Part shown: positions 17,104 through 27,048 of the stretch, piece after piece
Layout: each line of letters begins with the position of its first letter
How positions within the stretch are numbered: position 1 is the stretch's first letter
From: a bacterium
GTDB lineage: Bacteria > Ratteibacteria > UBA8468 > B48-G9 > DTJG01
Length of the DNA: 55,563 bases
NCBI GenBank assembly: GCA_029552985.1
Contig: JAKPDB010000145.1
Span: 1 to 55,563, forward strand
Direction: 5' to 3'
Position numbers and translations under genes: made by a program
Notes under the pieces: generated by a model
What the model was told of the DNA's origin: nothing
Databases searched by the model: none
The model's input: only the letters and a program-made list of their open reading frames with translations

Positions 17104-18146
17104 TAATAGACAACAGAAGCCTCATAAAGAAAATTGATAAAAGTGGAATGCTGGATCTTCTTGAAAAATTTGCTCTTCAATGCAAAGAAGCAGATAGTAT
17201 CGAGGTATCTTGTGTACCCCAGCAGAAATATGATTGTATTATCTGGGCTGGCATGGGTGGTTCTGCAATCGCAGGAGACATATTAAAACAGGTCATACAA
17301 CACAACTGCTCGACACCATTTTTTGTTCATAGAAATTATGGATTACCGAAGTTTGTTTCAAATAAATCTCTGGTTCTAGGGATTAGTTATTCCGGAGATA
17401 CAGAAGAAACATGTGATGCCTGCACAGAAGCTGTTAATCGTGGAGCAATGGTCTGGACACTCTCAAGCGGTGGGAAACTTGAGGAATTCGCAATGAATAA
17501 CAGAATACCTCATGTAAAAATACCATCCGGACAACCACCCAGATGCAGTCTTGGGTACTTATTTTTCCCACCAGCGAATCTTCTTTTTATGCTGGGATAT
17601 ATCAAAAAAATTGAAACGGAAAAAATTGCAGAGATTGCGGATATGTGTGCGAAAAAATACGGTGTTGATAATCAGGAAAATAACATTGCAAAGGAATTTG
17701 CAAGAAAAATATACAATAAAAATGTTGTGATATACTCTGGTGATTTTCTTTCTCCAGTTGCACTCAGGTGGAAGACGCAAATGGCTGAAAACAGTAAGCA
17801 CATGGTTTTAACGAATGTTTTTCCTGAAATGAATCATAACGAAATTATGGCGTGGAATTTTCCCTCCCATTACATAAAAAATAGTATCGTGTTTTTCCTG
17901 TATGACAGAGGTGATCACGAAAGGATAAAATTGAGGATGGATTTGACCGCTGATATACTTAGCATGAAATCTATTCAGGTTCAGAAGATCGAAAGCGATG
18001 AGCAAGAACCAGTGCAGAGGATGTTTTCCCTTTTGCTTCTAGGGGACTGGATTAGTTTTTATCTGGCGTTGTTGAATGGTGTGGACCCAACTGAAATTAA
18101 AGAAATATCCTATTTAAAAACGAAACTTGCGTCTTCAAATCAATAA
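17100..18146 (+). CDS. Bifunctional phosphoglucose/phosphomannose isomerase
   Basis: Two-SIS-domain isomerase interconverting glucose 6-P, fructose 6-P and mannose 6-P, of the family first studied in archaea and also found in some bacteria. 348 residues. The first SIS domain shows WAGMGGSAIAGDI and SYSGDTEET; the second ends in DPTEIKEISYLKTKL, a family-typical C-terminus. MNHNEIMAW carries the conserved Glu and His-type catalytic region. It supplies fructose 6-P and mannose 6-P for sugar-nucleotide synthesis, in keeping with the envelope genes nearby. Starts on an ATGA overlap with ptsI. Confidence 0.9.
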   Translation: MIIDNRSLIKKIDKSGMLDLLEKFALQCKEADSIEVSCVPQQKYDCIIWAGMGGSAIAGDILKQVIQHNCSTPFFVHRNYGLPKFVSNKSLVLGISYSGDTEETCDACTEAVNRGAMVWTLSSGGKLEEFAMNNRIPHVKIPSGQPPRCSLGYLFFPPANLLFMLGYIKKIETEKIAEIADMCAKKYGVDNQENNIAKEFARKIYNKNVVIYSGDFLSPVALRWKTQMAENSKHMVLTNVFPEMNHNEIMAWNFPSHYIKNSIVFFLYDRGDHERIKLRMDLTADILSMKSIQVQKIESDEQEPVQRMFSLLLLGDWISFYLALLNGVDPTEIKEISYLKTKLASSNQ

Positions 18147-18164
18147 TCATTGATAGGAGGATCA

Positions 18165-19301
18165 ATGAAAGAATTTTATTTTACATCCGAATCTGTCACA
18201 GAAGGGCATCCCGACAAAATATGCGATCAGGTATCAGACGCAATTCTGGACGATGTGTTGAGACAGGATATTAATGGTCGGGTAGCGTGTGAGACCCTTG
18301 TTACAAGGGGATTATTGTTTATTGCTGGAGAAATTACTACCGAGGGATATGTTGAGATTCCGTCTCTTGTCAGAGAACTTTTGAAGGAGATAGGATATGT
18401 GGACATGGCATATGGATTTAATTATGATGCAAGCGCCATTATCACTGCGATCCAGGAACAATCTCCTGACATTGCACAGGGTGTTGACATTGGGGGTGCT
18501 GGCGACCAGGGAATGATGTTTGGATTTGCCACTAAAGAAACTCCACAGTTGATGCCTCTTCCAATTATGCTGGCGCATGCACTTGTAAAGAAACTTGCAG
18601 AGTTAAGAAAAAATAAGGTTTTGAATTATCTCAGACCAGATGGCAAATCTCAGGTGACAGTGAGATATGTTGACGACAAACCCGTAGAGGTGACAGCAGT
18701 GGTTCTTTCTTCACAGCATGACGAAGGTATATCACAGGATAAAATTCGAGATGATTTGAGGCAGTTAGTGGTTGAACAGGTGATTCCCAGAGAACTGCTT
18801 GCCCCACATTATAAACTGTTTGTGAATCCCACTGGCAGATTTGTTATTGGTGGACCCCAAGCTGACACAGGCGTGACCGGTAGAAAAATCATAGTTGACA
18901 CCTATGGAGGATTTGGAAAGCACGGCGGTGGATGTTTTTCAGGGAAAGACCCAACAAAGGTTGATAGAACTGCCTCATATTTTGCCAGGTATCTTGCAAA
19001 AAATATAGTGGCATCAGGAGTTGCAGAAAAATGTGAGATTCAACTTTCATATGTAATCGGGCAGAAACAGCCAGTTTCCATTATGCTGAATATGTTTGAT
19101 ACTGAAAAGGTTCCAGCAGAGAAACTCATAGAAATAATAAGAAAAAATCTTGATTTGTCTCCTTCTGGTATGATAAAGAAACTCAATCTTCTCAGGCCGA
19201 TTTTTAGAAAAACTGCCTGTTATGGGCACTTTGGAAGAGAAGAGGAAGAATTTACTTGGGAGAAAACAGATATCGTCGATCTTTTTGCAAGCGCATTATA
19301 A
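18165..19301 (+). CDS. metK: S-adenosylmethionine synthetase
   Basis: Makes S-adenosylmethionine from methionine and ATP. About 378 residues. Motifs: [14 protein letters not shown] at the N-terminus, [12 protein letters not shown], the central [35 protein letters not shown] and [19 protein letters not shown] (the phosphate loop). The ATG at 18165 has TAGGAGG 5-6 nt upstream and gives the conserved start [11 protein letters not shown]; an in-frame ATG at 18150 precedes that ribosome site. Followed after 12 nt by ahcY, so the methyl-cycle steps are co-transcribed. Confidence 0.97.
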   Translation: MKEFYFTSESVTEGHPDKICDQVSDAILDDVLRQDINGRVACETLVTRGLLFIAGEITTEGYVEIPSLVRELLKEIGYVDMAYGFNYDASAIITAIQEQSPDIAQGVDIGGAGDQGMMFGFATKETPQLMPLPIMLAHALVKKLAELRKNKVLNYLRPDGKSQVTVRYVDDKPVEVTAVVLSSQHDEGISQDKIRDDLRQLVVEQVIPRELLAPHYKLFVNPTGRFVIGGPQADTGVTGRKIIVDTYGGFGKHGGGCFSGKDPTKVDRTASYFARYLAKNIVASGVAEKCEIQLSYVIGQKQPVSIMLNMFDTEKVPAEKLIEIIRKNLDLSPSGMIKKLNLLRPIFRKTACYGHFGREEEEFTWEKTDIVDLFASAL

Positions 19302-19316
19302 AAGGAGGTTGGTCTG
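19302..19316 (+). promoter_or_regulatory. Shine-Dalgarno plus CTG start of ahcY
   Basis: AAGGAGG (19302-19308) directly follows the metK stop, and 5 nt later comes CTG (19314-19316), in frame with ahcY. No ATG, GTG or TTG exists in this frame between the metK stop and the ATG at 19398, so a CTG start is the simplest reading. Confidence 0.65.
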
Positions 19317-20570
19317 AAAAAACGAGTATGTTATGATATCAGGGATATCAAACTTGCCGAACAGGGCAGGAAAAGAATTGAATGGGCGCTTCGCGAGATG
19401 CCAGTGATCAGAATACTGCGTGAGAAAGAATCTCCAGCATTATTTAAAAACCTTGTCATTGGTGCGTGTCTTCACATTACCACTGAAACCGCAAACCTTG
19501 TGATTACACTGAAGAAATGCGGAGCAGAGGTCTACCTTACAGCATCCAATCCTTTAAGCACACAGGATGATGTGGCAGCATGTCTTGTAAAGCACTACGG
19601 GATTTCTGTTTTTGGAATAAAGGGAGAAAATACCAGTACTTATTCCCGGCACATCAAGGAAGTTGCATCGAAAAATGTTCATCTTGTTATTGATGACGGA
19701 GCAGACCTTATAGTATTTCTTCACAACAACCGTTCCCTATCAAAAAATGTTATTGGCGCAACAGAAGAAACCACTACTGGCATTACCAGGATTAAAAATA
19801 TTGAGAAGGACGGAAGACTTCTGTTTCCTGTGATTGGAGTGAATGAAGCATTAACAAAATACATGTTTGATAATAGATACGGAACAGGGCAATCAACCAT
19901 CGATGGTATTTTGAGAGCAACCAATACATTAATTGCAGGAAAAACTGTTGTTGTTTGCGGATATGGCTGGTGCGGCAGGGGAATTGCAAAAAATCTCAAA
20001 GGGCTTGGTGCAAATGTTATTGTGACAGAGGTTTCTCCTTTAAGAGCCCTTGAAGCAGTGATGGATGGCTTTCGGGTGCTGCCTGTAGAAGAGGCAGCTT
20101 GCTGCGGCGACATATTTATTACTGCCACAGGAAATGCAAAAGTGATTTCTGGAAACGTTTTTGACAGAATGAAAGATGGAGTGATTCTTGCCAACGCTGG
20201 ACATTTCAATGTTGAAATTGATGTTGAAATACTTCAGAAAATGGCAAAAAAGATTTCTGAGGTGAAGCCCTTGGTAAAGGAGTTTACGCTTAAAACAGGA
20301 AAGAGAATTTATCTTCTTGCTGAAGGCAGGCTGGTGAACCTGGGTTGCGCTGAAGGACATCCTTCATCTGTCATGGATATGAGTTTTGCAGGACAATTTT
20401 TGAGTTTAAAATATTTTGTGGAAAATCCAGGACTTACAGCAAAGTATCACAAAGTACCTGATGAGATTGACAACAGAATTGCATTGTTGAAATTAAACAG
20501 CATGGGCATCAAAATAGATGCTTTGACACCGTACCAGAAGAAATATCTAAATTCCTGGAATCTGGAGTAA
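19314..20570 (+). CDS. ahcY: S-adenosylhomocysteine hydrolase, probable CTG start
   Basis: Splits S-adenosylhomocysteine into adenosine and homocysteine with tightly bound NAD. From CTG 19314 the protein has 418 residues, close to the usual length of the shorter bacterial class; from the first ATG (19398) it has only 390 and loses the family N-terminus. The stretch DIRDIKLAEQGRKRIEWALR before that ATG matches the conserved opening helix of AHCY. Other motifs: HITTETANLVITL, DDGADL, EETTTGITRI, the NAD-binding VVCGYGWCGRGIA, NAGHFNVEID, and the C-terminal PDEIDN. Overlaps coaE by one base (TAATG). Confidence 0.93.
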   Translation: MKKRVCYDIRDIKLAEQGRKRIEWALREMPVIRILREKESPALFKNLVIGACLHITTETANLVITLKKCGAEVYLTASNPLSTQDDVAACLVKHYGISVFGIKGENTSTYSRHIKEVASKNVHLVIDDGADLIVFLHNNRSLSKNVIGATEETTTGITRIKNIEKDGRLLFPVIGVNEALTKYMFDNRYGTGQSTIDGILRATNTLIAGKTVVVCGYGWCGRGIAKNLKGLGANVIVTEVSPLRALEAVMDGFRVLPVEEAACCGDIFITATGNAKVISGNVFDRMKDGVILANAGHFNVEIDVEILQKMAKKISEVKPLVKEFTLKTGKRIYLLAEGRLVNLGCAEGHPSSVMDMSFAGQFLSLKYFVENPGLTAKYHKVPDEIDNRIALLKLNSMGIKIDALTPYQKKYLNSWNLE

Positions 20571-21187
20571 TGGTTCGTATTGGCTTAACCGGGGTTTTTG
20601 GATCTGGAAAATCAACGGTTTCCCAAATTTTTAAAAAAATGGGTGTTCCGGTTATTTCATGTGATACTATTGTAAATCGTCTCTTGAAAACAGAAAAGAT
20701 AAAAGAAAAAATCGCTGAAAATTTTGGACGTGAGTACTTTGTTGAAGATGGAAATATTGATAAAAAAAAGCTTGCTAGACTGGTGTTTTCTTCGTCTTTG
20801 AAGCGCAAGCGTCTTAATGAAATTATTCATCCACATGTATTTGAAATCATGGAAAAAAAACTTGACACTTACAGGAAAAGGTGTAAAATGGCAGTGGTAG
20901 TTGAAATACCTCTTCTCTTTGAAACCCGAAGTGAGAAAAAATTCGATGTTATTATCACTGTTTTTTCCCCTGATCGATTAATAAAAGAAAGGTTAGGAAA
21001 AAGGTATTCTCCGCAGGAAGTAGAAATGCGATTGAAGTCGCAAATGCCTTTAGAGAAAAAAATGCGTTTATCTGATTATGTTATTGATAACTCAGGTTCT
21101 CTTTCTGAAACCCGTAAGCAGGTAAAAACGATACTGCAAGAAATAATGAGGAGGCGCTCAATATGTCAGAAGAAATCAAAGAATTAA
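20570..21187 (+). CDS. coaE: Dephospho-CoA kinase
   Basis: Last step of coenzyme A synthesis: phosphorylates the ribose 3'-hydroxyl of dephospho-CoA. 205 residues, normal. P-loop [14 protein letters not shown] at residues 7-20; the CoA-binding region contains [11 protein letters not shown], and [16 protein letters not shown] and DYVIDNSG are family motifs. The ATG shares a base with the ahcY stop. The last 25 nt overlap the start of rho. Confidence 0.95.
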   Translation: MVRIGLTGVFGSGKSTVSQIFKKMGVPVISCDTIVNRLLKTEKIKEKIAENFGREYFVEDGNIDKKKLARLVFSSSLKRKRLNEIIHPHVFEIMEKKLDTYRKRCKMAVVVEIPLLFETRSEKKFDVIITVFSPDRLIKERLGKRYSPQEVEMRLKSQMPLEKKMRLSDYVIDNSGSLSETRKQVKTILQEIMRRRSICQKKSKN

Positions 21188-22449
21188 ATGTTGCAGTTTT
21201 GAAGAAAACAGCAATCTCAAGGTTGCAAAAGCTTGCAAGGGATATGGGCGTTAATGGTGTTAGTGGTCTGACAAAAGAAGACCTGATTTACAGAATCATG
21301 CAAGCCCAGGCAGAGAAAAATGGTTTGTTATTTGGAGAAGGAGTTCTTGAAATTCTTCCAGATGGATTTGGTTTTCTTCGTTCTTCCAACCACAACTATC
21401 TTCCAGGACCTGATGACATTTATGTTTCACCTTCACAGATAAAAAAATTCGGGCTGAAGACAGGGGATACTGTGTCTGGTCAGATCAGGCCTCCAAAAGA
21501 AAATGAAAAATATTTTGCTCTTTTGAAGGTTGAAATGGTCAATGCTGAAGAACCAGAAAAAATTCAAGACCGTATTCCTTTTGAAGAATTGACGCCAATT
21601 CATCCTAACAAGCGGTTTATTCTTGAAACAAACCCTGAAGAGATCACAACCCGAGTGATCGACCTTATTTGTCCCATAGGAAAAGGGCAGAGAGGACTTA
21701 TTGTATCTCCGCCAAGGGCTGGTAAAACCGTGATTCTTCAAAAAATTGCCAATGCCATTGCTACAAACAATCCAGAGGTTCATTTGATAGTGCTTCTTGT
21801 TGGAGAAAGACCTGAAGAAGTTACTGAAATGAAAAGGTCTGTAAAAGGAGAGGTTGTCAGCGCAACCTTTGATGAACCGCCTGACAGACATGTTCAGGTA
21901 GCAGAGATCGCACTTGAAAGGGCCAAGAGGCTTGTGGAACACAAAAAAGATGTTGTGATTTTGCTTGATAGTATTACACGACTTGCCAGGGCGCACAATG
22001 TGCTGGTTCCTCATAGTGGCAAGATTATGACTGGCGGGCTTGAATCAAACGCTCTTGACAAGCCAAAGAGATTTTTTGGTTCAGCAAGGAATGTTGAAGA
22101 AGGAGGTAGTTTAACAATTCTTGGAACAGCACTGATAGATACAGGCAGTAAAATGGATGATGTGATTTTTGAAGAGTTTAAGGGAACAGGAAATATGGAA
22201 ATTAATCTCGATAGAAAACTTGCGGACAGAAGGACATTTCCTGCCATAGATATCAATCGTTCAGGAACAAGAAGGGAAGAATTGCTTGTCAATCCTGAAG
22301 AACTTCAATTAATATGGCTATTGCGAAAAATTCTTGCACCACTGAATCCTGTAGAAGCGATGGAACTGTTAATTTCAAGGTTAAAGTCAACCCGATCGAA
22401 TATTGAACTATTGATGAGTTTAAAACAGGCAAGAGAAACATCAAGGTAA
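21163..22449 (+). CDS. rho: Transcription termination factor Rho
   Basis: Hexameric RNA helicase that ends untranslated transcripts. 428 residues. N-terminal helical Rho-N domain (residues ~10-50), a cold-shock-like RNA-binding domain with [10 protein letters not shown] (65-75), and the RecA-type motor with Walker A SPPRAGKT (182-189). [13 protein letters not shown] and the Q/R-loop regions are also present. No large insertion domain. It starts inside the end of coaE at an ATG with GAGGAGG upstream. Since no clear hairpin terminators were seen at the convergent gene ends here, Rho may do much of the termination. Confidence 0.97.
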   Translation: MSEEIKELNVAVLKKTAISRLQKLARDMGVNGVSGLTKEDLIYRIMQAQAEKNGLLFGEGVLEILPDGFGFLRSSNHNYLPGPDDIYVSPSQIKKFGLKTGDTVSGQIRPPKENEKYFALLKVEMVNAEEPEKIQDRIPFEELTPIHPNKRFILETNPEEITTRVIDLICPIGKGQRGLIVSPPRAGKTVILQKIANAIATNNPEVHLIVLLVGERPEEVTEMKRSVKGEVVSATFDEPPDRHVQVAEIALERAKRLVEHKKDVVILLDSITRLARAHNVLVPHSGKIMTGGLESNALDKPKRFFGSARNVEEGGSLTILGTALIDTGSKMDDVIFEEFKGTGNMEINLDRKLADRRTFPAIDINRSGTRREELLVNPEELQLIWLLRKILAPLNPVEAMELLISRLKSTRSNIELLMSLKQARETSR

Positions 22450-22462
22450 AAGGAGGCATTTT

Positions 22463-23626
22463 ATGGGGATGTGGATTGGAAGAGGTCGGAAGGCACGCGT
22501 GTGTTATGGATTTGATGATATTTCCCTTGTACCTGGAAATTTGACCATCAATCCTGCTGAGGTTGATATTTCTGTGGTTATTGCCGGAAAACGGCTTGAG
22601 GTTCCAATTCTTGCTGCTGCGATGGATGGGGTGGTTGACCCTAAATTTGCAATTGCATTTGGAAAAGCCGGAGGACTGGCTGTTTTGAACCTTATGGGCA
22701 TTTACACTCGGTATGATGATCCCTATTCTGTTATAGAAGAAATCATTGCCTGTCCGCAGGAAAAATCCACTGCCTTGATTCAGAAAATTTATCATGAACC
22801 AGTGAAGGAATATCTCATAGAAAAACGGATTAAAGAAATTAAAGATGGTGGAGTATTATGTGCAGTCAGTTCAATACCACAGTACGCAGAAAGGTTTGGT
22901 GCTATTGCTCAGAGTTCAGGCGCTGATATTTTTGTTGTTCAAGCCACAGTGACGACTGCGAAACATATTTCAAGCACCTATAAACCGCTTGATTTTTTCG
23001 GGTTCTGTTCTTCCATGAAAATTCCAGTTATTGCGGGCAATTGTGTGACATATCAGGTTGCTCTGGAATTGATGGAAACCGGTATTTCAGGACTACTTGT
23101 TGGTATTGGACCAGGGGCTGCGTGTACAACAAGAGAAGTGCTCGGAATAGGGGTGCCACAGGTTGCTGCAACTGTTGATTGCGCCGCAGCCAGGGACTTT
23201 TTTTACAAGCGAACAGGAAAATATGTACCCATTATTACTGACGGAGGCATGATTACCAGCGGCGACATATGCAAGGCATTTGCGTGTGGAGCAGACGCTG
23301 TGATGGTTGGTTCTGCATTCGTAAGAGCAAATGAAGCACCAGGAAAGGGATATCATTGGGGTATGGCAACATCTGATGAAAATTTACCAAGAGGAACAAG
23401 AATCCGACTTGGGACCACTGGACCTGTAAGGCAAATATTATTTGGACCATCAAATACAGATGATGGCTCGCAGAATCTTGTTGGTGCTCTGCGACTTTCA
23501 ATGGCAAGTCTTGGCGTAAAAAATATCAGAGAACTACAGCTGGTTGAAATTGCAATTGCTCCTTCAATTAAAACAGAAGGAAAAATTTATCAGGTCGCAA
23601 AGAAACAGGCGATGATTGGAAAATGA
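22463..23626 (+). CDS. guaB3: GuaB3-type IMP dehydrogenase family protein
   Basis: IMPDH/GMP-reductase TIM-barrel protein, 387 residues. There are no CBS domains, unlike typical GuaB. The catalytic-loop Cys is present as Cys221 in GIGPGAACTTREVLG, and the phosphate-binding loop as TDGGMITSGDICKAFACGADAVMVGS. The N-terminus (GRGRKARVCYGFDDISLVP) resembles the GuaB3 proteins of actinobacteria and cyanobacteria, reported for at least one cyanobacterium to act as an IMP dehydrogenase. So it may make XMP from IMP, but activity is inferred. AAAGGAGG lies 9 nt before the ATG; the stop overlaps dnaE as ATGA. Confidence 0.85.
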   Translation: MGMWIGRGRKARVCYGFDDISLVPGNLTINPAEVDISVVIAGKRLEVPILAAAMDGVVDPKFAIAFGKAGGLAVLNLMGIYTRYDDPYSVIEEIIACPQEKSTALIQKIYHEPVKEYLIEKRIKEIKDGGVLCAVSSIPQYAERFGAIAQSSGADIFVVQATVTTAKHISSTYKPLDFFGFCSSMKIPVIAGNCVTYQVALELMETGISGLLVGIGPGAACTTREVLGIGVPQVAATVDCAAARDFFYKRTGKYVPIITDGGMITSGDICKAFACGADAVMVGSAFVRANEAPGKGYHWGMATSDENLPRGTRIRLGTTGPVRQILFGPSNTDDGSQNLVGALRLSMASLGVKNIRELQLVEIAIAPSIKTEGKIYQVAKKQAMIGK

Positions 23627-26600
23627 AGGATTTTGTTCATCTTCATCTGCATACCGAATATAGCTTGCTGGATGGTATGTGCCGCATTGATGAGGTGACA
23701 AAAATTGCCCACCAATACGGAATGCCAGGTGTTGCAATTACTGACCATGGTGGACTGTTTGGTGTGATTTCGTTTTATGAGAGCGCACTCAATCATGGTA
23801 TAAAGCCAATTATTGGATGTGAGATGTATATGAGTCCTGGCAGCAGATTTGAAAAGAAAATTACAGATAAACGAGAATCTGCTTATCATTTGACTGTTCT
23901 TGCAACCAACAACAAGGGATATGAGAATCTTATAGAATTATCAACTCTTTCTTACCTTGAGGGATATTACCACAAACCGAGAATTGATAGAGAATTACTT
24001 TCAAAATTTTCAGGTGGACTAATCATTTTGAGCGGTTGCCTTCAGAGTGAAATTAATCAGTTACTTCTTTCCGGAAACGAAGAAAAAGCGTTGTCAGCAA
24101 TAAACTGGTATCTTGATGTTTTCGGAAAAGAAAACTTTTACCTTGAATTGATGGAAAATGGTATCCCTGAACAGACAGAAGCAAATAAAAAGGTGATAGA
24201 AATTGCCAGAAAAAAAGGTATAAAAGTTGTTGCCACTAATGACTGCCATTATCTTAGAAAAGACGATGTTTTTACCCATGAGATTCTACTGTGCATTCAA
24301 ACAGGAACAAATATCGAGGACGAAAAAAGATTGAAATTCTCAAGTTCTGAATTTTATTTTAAGAGTCCAGAAGAGATGCAGTTGCTTTTTCAGGCCATTC
24401 CAGAAGCAACAAAAAACACCATTGAAATTTTTGAGAAGTGTAATGTAACTTTTAATTTTTCAACCCACCACATTCCTCGTTTTCCTGTTCCAGAGGGTTT
24501 ATCTGACGCAGAATATCTTGAAAAACTTGTTTACGACGGTCTTCAGAAAAAATTTGGTATGTCAATTGATCAGGACCATGAAATTACAAAAAGGGTCAAG
24601 TATGAATTAGATGTAATAAAAAAAATGAATTTTTCGGGATACTTTTTGATTATCCAGGATATTGTCAATGAAGCAAAAAAAAGAAAAATAGCCGTTGGAC
24701 CAGGAAGAGGTTCAGGCCCTGGTAGTCTTGTTGCGTATCTTCTTGGCATTACAGAGATTAATCCTTTGAAGTACGACCTTCTATTTGAAAGATTTCTTAA
24801 TCCAGAAAGGATTTCAATGCCTGATATTGACCTTGACTTTGATGATACGAAACGAGACCAGGTGATCGAGTATATCAGGCAGAAATATGGTGAAAAAAAT
24901 GTTGCCCAGATTGCAACATTTGGAACGATGGGCGCAAGGGCAGTCGTAAGGGATGTGGGCAGGGCATTGAAAATGAGCTATACAGAGGTTGACAGGATTG
25001 CAAAGTTAATTTCCGCAGAACCCGGAGCACTTTTGAAAGAAGAACTGGCGAACAATGAAGAGATCAAACGAATGATCCGAGCAGATGAAAGGGTGAAGAA
25101 ACTATTTGACATTTCTCTTTCTCTTGAAGGCCTGGCAAGGCATGCTTCAACGCATGCAGCAGGCATTGTTATCACTGATATACCGATATACAAGTATGTG
25201 CCTCTATTTCGCGGAACCAGGGGTGAAATATCCACTCAGTTTGACATGACGGGCATTGAAAAAATGGGACTTCTCAAGATTGACATCCTTGGTTTAAAAA
25301 ATCTTTCACTGATAGAGGAAACCATTAATCTGGTGAAAATCCACAAGAAGGTAGAAATTACAGAATTTCCTGAAAACGATAAAAAGACCTATGATATGCT
25401 ATGCAGGGGGCAGTCTATCGGATTGTTTCAGATGGAAAGCCAGGGTATGCAAGAACTATTAAAAAGGATTAAACCAAGAGTATTTGAAGACCTCATCGCA
25501 ATACTTGCACTTTACAGACCTGGGCCAATGCAAAGTGGAATGGTTGAGCAATATATTCAATACAAGAAAGACCCATCAAAAATTAGATACGACCATCCTT
25601 TGATGGAGCCGGTACTCAGATCCACTTATGGTGTAATTCTTTATCAGGAACAGGTAATGAAACTTGCCAGTGTGATTGGTAATTTTACAATGGCTGAGGC
25701 AGATATTCTACGCAAGGCAATGGGTAAGAAAGATCCTGAACTGCTTGAGAAACAGAGAGAGAAATTTCTAAAGGGCGCAAAACAAAAAGGAATTCGCCAG
25801 GATGTGGCAGAGAAGATTTTTAATAATATGGCAAAGTTTGCCGGATATGGCTTTAATAAATCTCATAGCACCTGTTATGCGATGATTGCATATCAGACAG
25901 CATATTTGAAAGCAAATTATCCCCTTGAATACATGACAGCGCTATTGAACAGTGAAATAGGCAATGAAGATAAAATCAGGATGTATATTGAAGAAGCCGA
26001 AAGAATGAATATATGGGTTCTCCCACCAGATATACAGGAAAGTCATGAAAAATTCTCAATAGTTGGAAATGATATACTGTTCGGTTTGTCTGCAATAAAA
26101 AATGTTGGCCAGGGTGCAATTCAATCAATTCTTGAAGCAAGAAAACAGGGTAAATTTGAATCGTTGTTTGATTTTTGTCAGAGGGTTGACCTCAGGCTAA
26201 TTAACAGAAAAGTGATAGAGAGTCTTATCAAGGCAGGTGCTTTTGATTCTTTTGAAAAACCAAGGTCCCATCTGTACGCACTAATGGATGAAGCAATAGA
26301 ACAGGCCAGTAGATTACAAAAATTGAATGCTGAGGGACAACTTTCGATTTTTTCAAAAACAGAGAAATTTATACCACCATCCATACATGATGCAATTTCT
26401 GAACTTCCTGAGTGGCCAGAATCTAAACTTCTTGCATTTGAAAGGGAGATGCTCGGAATTTATAGAACAGGACATCCCCTTGAAAATTGTCGTGAAACAC
26501 TTTCGCGTTTTGTCAATGCGTGGAGCAATCAGTTAAGTGAACTTACTGAAGGAAAAGAATACTGGTTTGGCGGGCTGATACAGAATCTTAAAAGAAAGAC

Positions 26601-27042
26601 AAGTAGAAAAGGTGAGAAAATGGCGGTAGGTGAGCTTGAGGACCTATACGGTAAAATTGAAGTCGTTTTTTACCCGCAAATATACGAAAGCATTTCAAGT
26701 ATTTTAAAGGTGAGTAACATCGTTTTTATAAAGGGTAAGGTCGAACACAGGTCTGAAAGAACCACTATTATAGCAAGAGACGTTGCCACAATTAATACAA
26801 TTGCCGAAAAATGTTCAAAAAGTTTGATGATAAAACTTAGTCTGGATACTTCCAAAAGTGTTCTTTCTCAGTTAAAAGAAATTTTTGAATCTCACAGGGG
26901 TAGCTCGACTGTGTATCTCGTTATAAACGATAATAACGGTGGTTATGTGAAATTGAAGTTAAACAAATTTCAGGTTGCACTTGTTCCTGAACTATTTGAT
27001 AAGCTGAAACAGATTTTTTCTGAAGAGAATATTTCTTTTTGA
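23623..27042 (+). CDS. dnaE: DNA polymerase III alpha subunit
   Basis: Replicative polymerase catalytic subunit. 1139 residues, typical of DnaE (not PolC, as there is no inserted exonuclease). N-terminal PHP domain (HLHLHTEYSLLDG, ITDHGGLFG), palm with the catalytic acidic triplet region MPDIDLDFDD, and GPGRGSGPGSLVAYLL. Fingers motifs include ALYRPGPMQSGMV and GYGFNKSHSTCYAMIAYQTAYLK; then tandem HhH and a C-terminal OB fold (from about residue 980). The PHP metal ligands HLHLH look intact, so a proofreading role is possible. Start overlaps guaB3. Confidence 0.97.
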   Translation: MKDFVHLHLHTEYSLLDGMCRIDEVTKIAHQYGMPGVAITDHGGLFGVISFYESALNHGIKPIIGCEMYMSPGSRFEKKITDKRESAYHLTVLATNNKGYENLIELSTLSYLEGYYHKPRIDRELLSKFSGGLIILSGCLQSEINQLLLSGNEEKALSAINWYLDVFGKENFYLELMENGIPEQTEANKKVIEIARKKGIKVVATNDCHYLRKDDVFTHEILLCIQTGTNIEDEKRLKFSSSEFYFKSPEEMQLLFQAIPEATKNTIEIFEKCNVTFNFSTHHIPRFPVPEGLSDAEYLEKLVYDGLQKKFGMSIDQDHEITKRVKYELDVIKKMNFSGYFLIIQDIVNEAKKRKIAVGPGRGSGPGSLVAYLLGITEINPLKYDLLFERFLNPERISMPDIDLDFDDTKRDQVIEYIRQKYGEKNVAQIATFGTMGARAVVRDVGRALKMSYTEVDRIAKLISAEPGALLKEELANNEEIKRMIRADERVKKLFDISLSLEGLARHASTHAAGIVITDIPIYKYVPLFRGTRGEISTQFDMTGIEKMGLLKIDILGLKNLSLIEETINLVKIHKKVEITEFPENDKKTYDMLCRGQSIGLFQMESQGMQELLKRIKPRVFEDLIAILALYRPGPMQSGMVEQYIQYKKDPSKIRYDHPLMEPVLRSTYGVILYQEQVMKLASVIGNFTMAEADILRKAMGKKDPELLEKQREKFLKGAKQKGIRQDVAEKIFNNMAKFAGYGFNKSHSTCYAMIAYQTAYLKANYPLEYMTALLNSEIGNEDKIRMYIEEAERMNIWVLPPDIQESHEKFSIVGNDILFGLSAIKNVGQGAIQSILEARKQGKFESLFDFCQRVDLRLINRKVIESLIKAGAFDSFEKPRSHLYALMDEAIEQASRLQKLNAEGQLSIFSKTEKFIPPSIHDAISELPEWPESKLLAFEREMLGIYRTGHPLENCRETLSRFVNAWSNQLSELTEGKEYWFGGLIQNLKRKTSRKGEKMAVGELEDLYGKIEVVFYPQIYESISSILKVSNIVFIKGKVEHRSERTTIIARDVATINTIAEKCSKSLMIKLSLDTSKSVLSQLKEIFESHRGSSTVYLVINDNNGGYVKLKLNKFQVALVPELFDKLKQIFSEENISF

Positions 27043-27048
27043 ATTAAC

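Noticed and set aside
18147-18164. SAM riboswitch ahead of metK
   Set aside because: Only 18 nt separate metK from the preceding gene, and they hold just the ribosome site.
19302-19397. Frameshift or pseudogene at the start of ahcY
   Set aside because: The conserved N-terminus stays in one frame with no stop; only the start codon is unusual.
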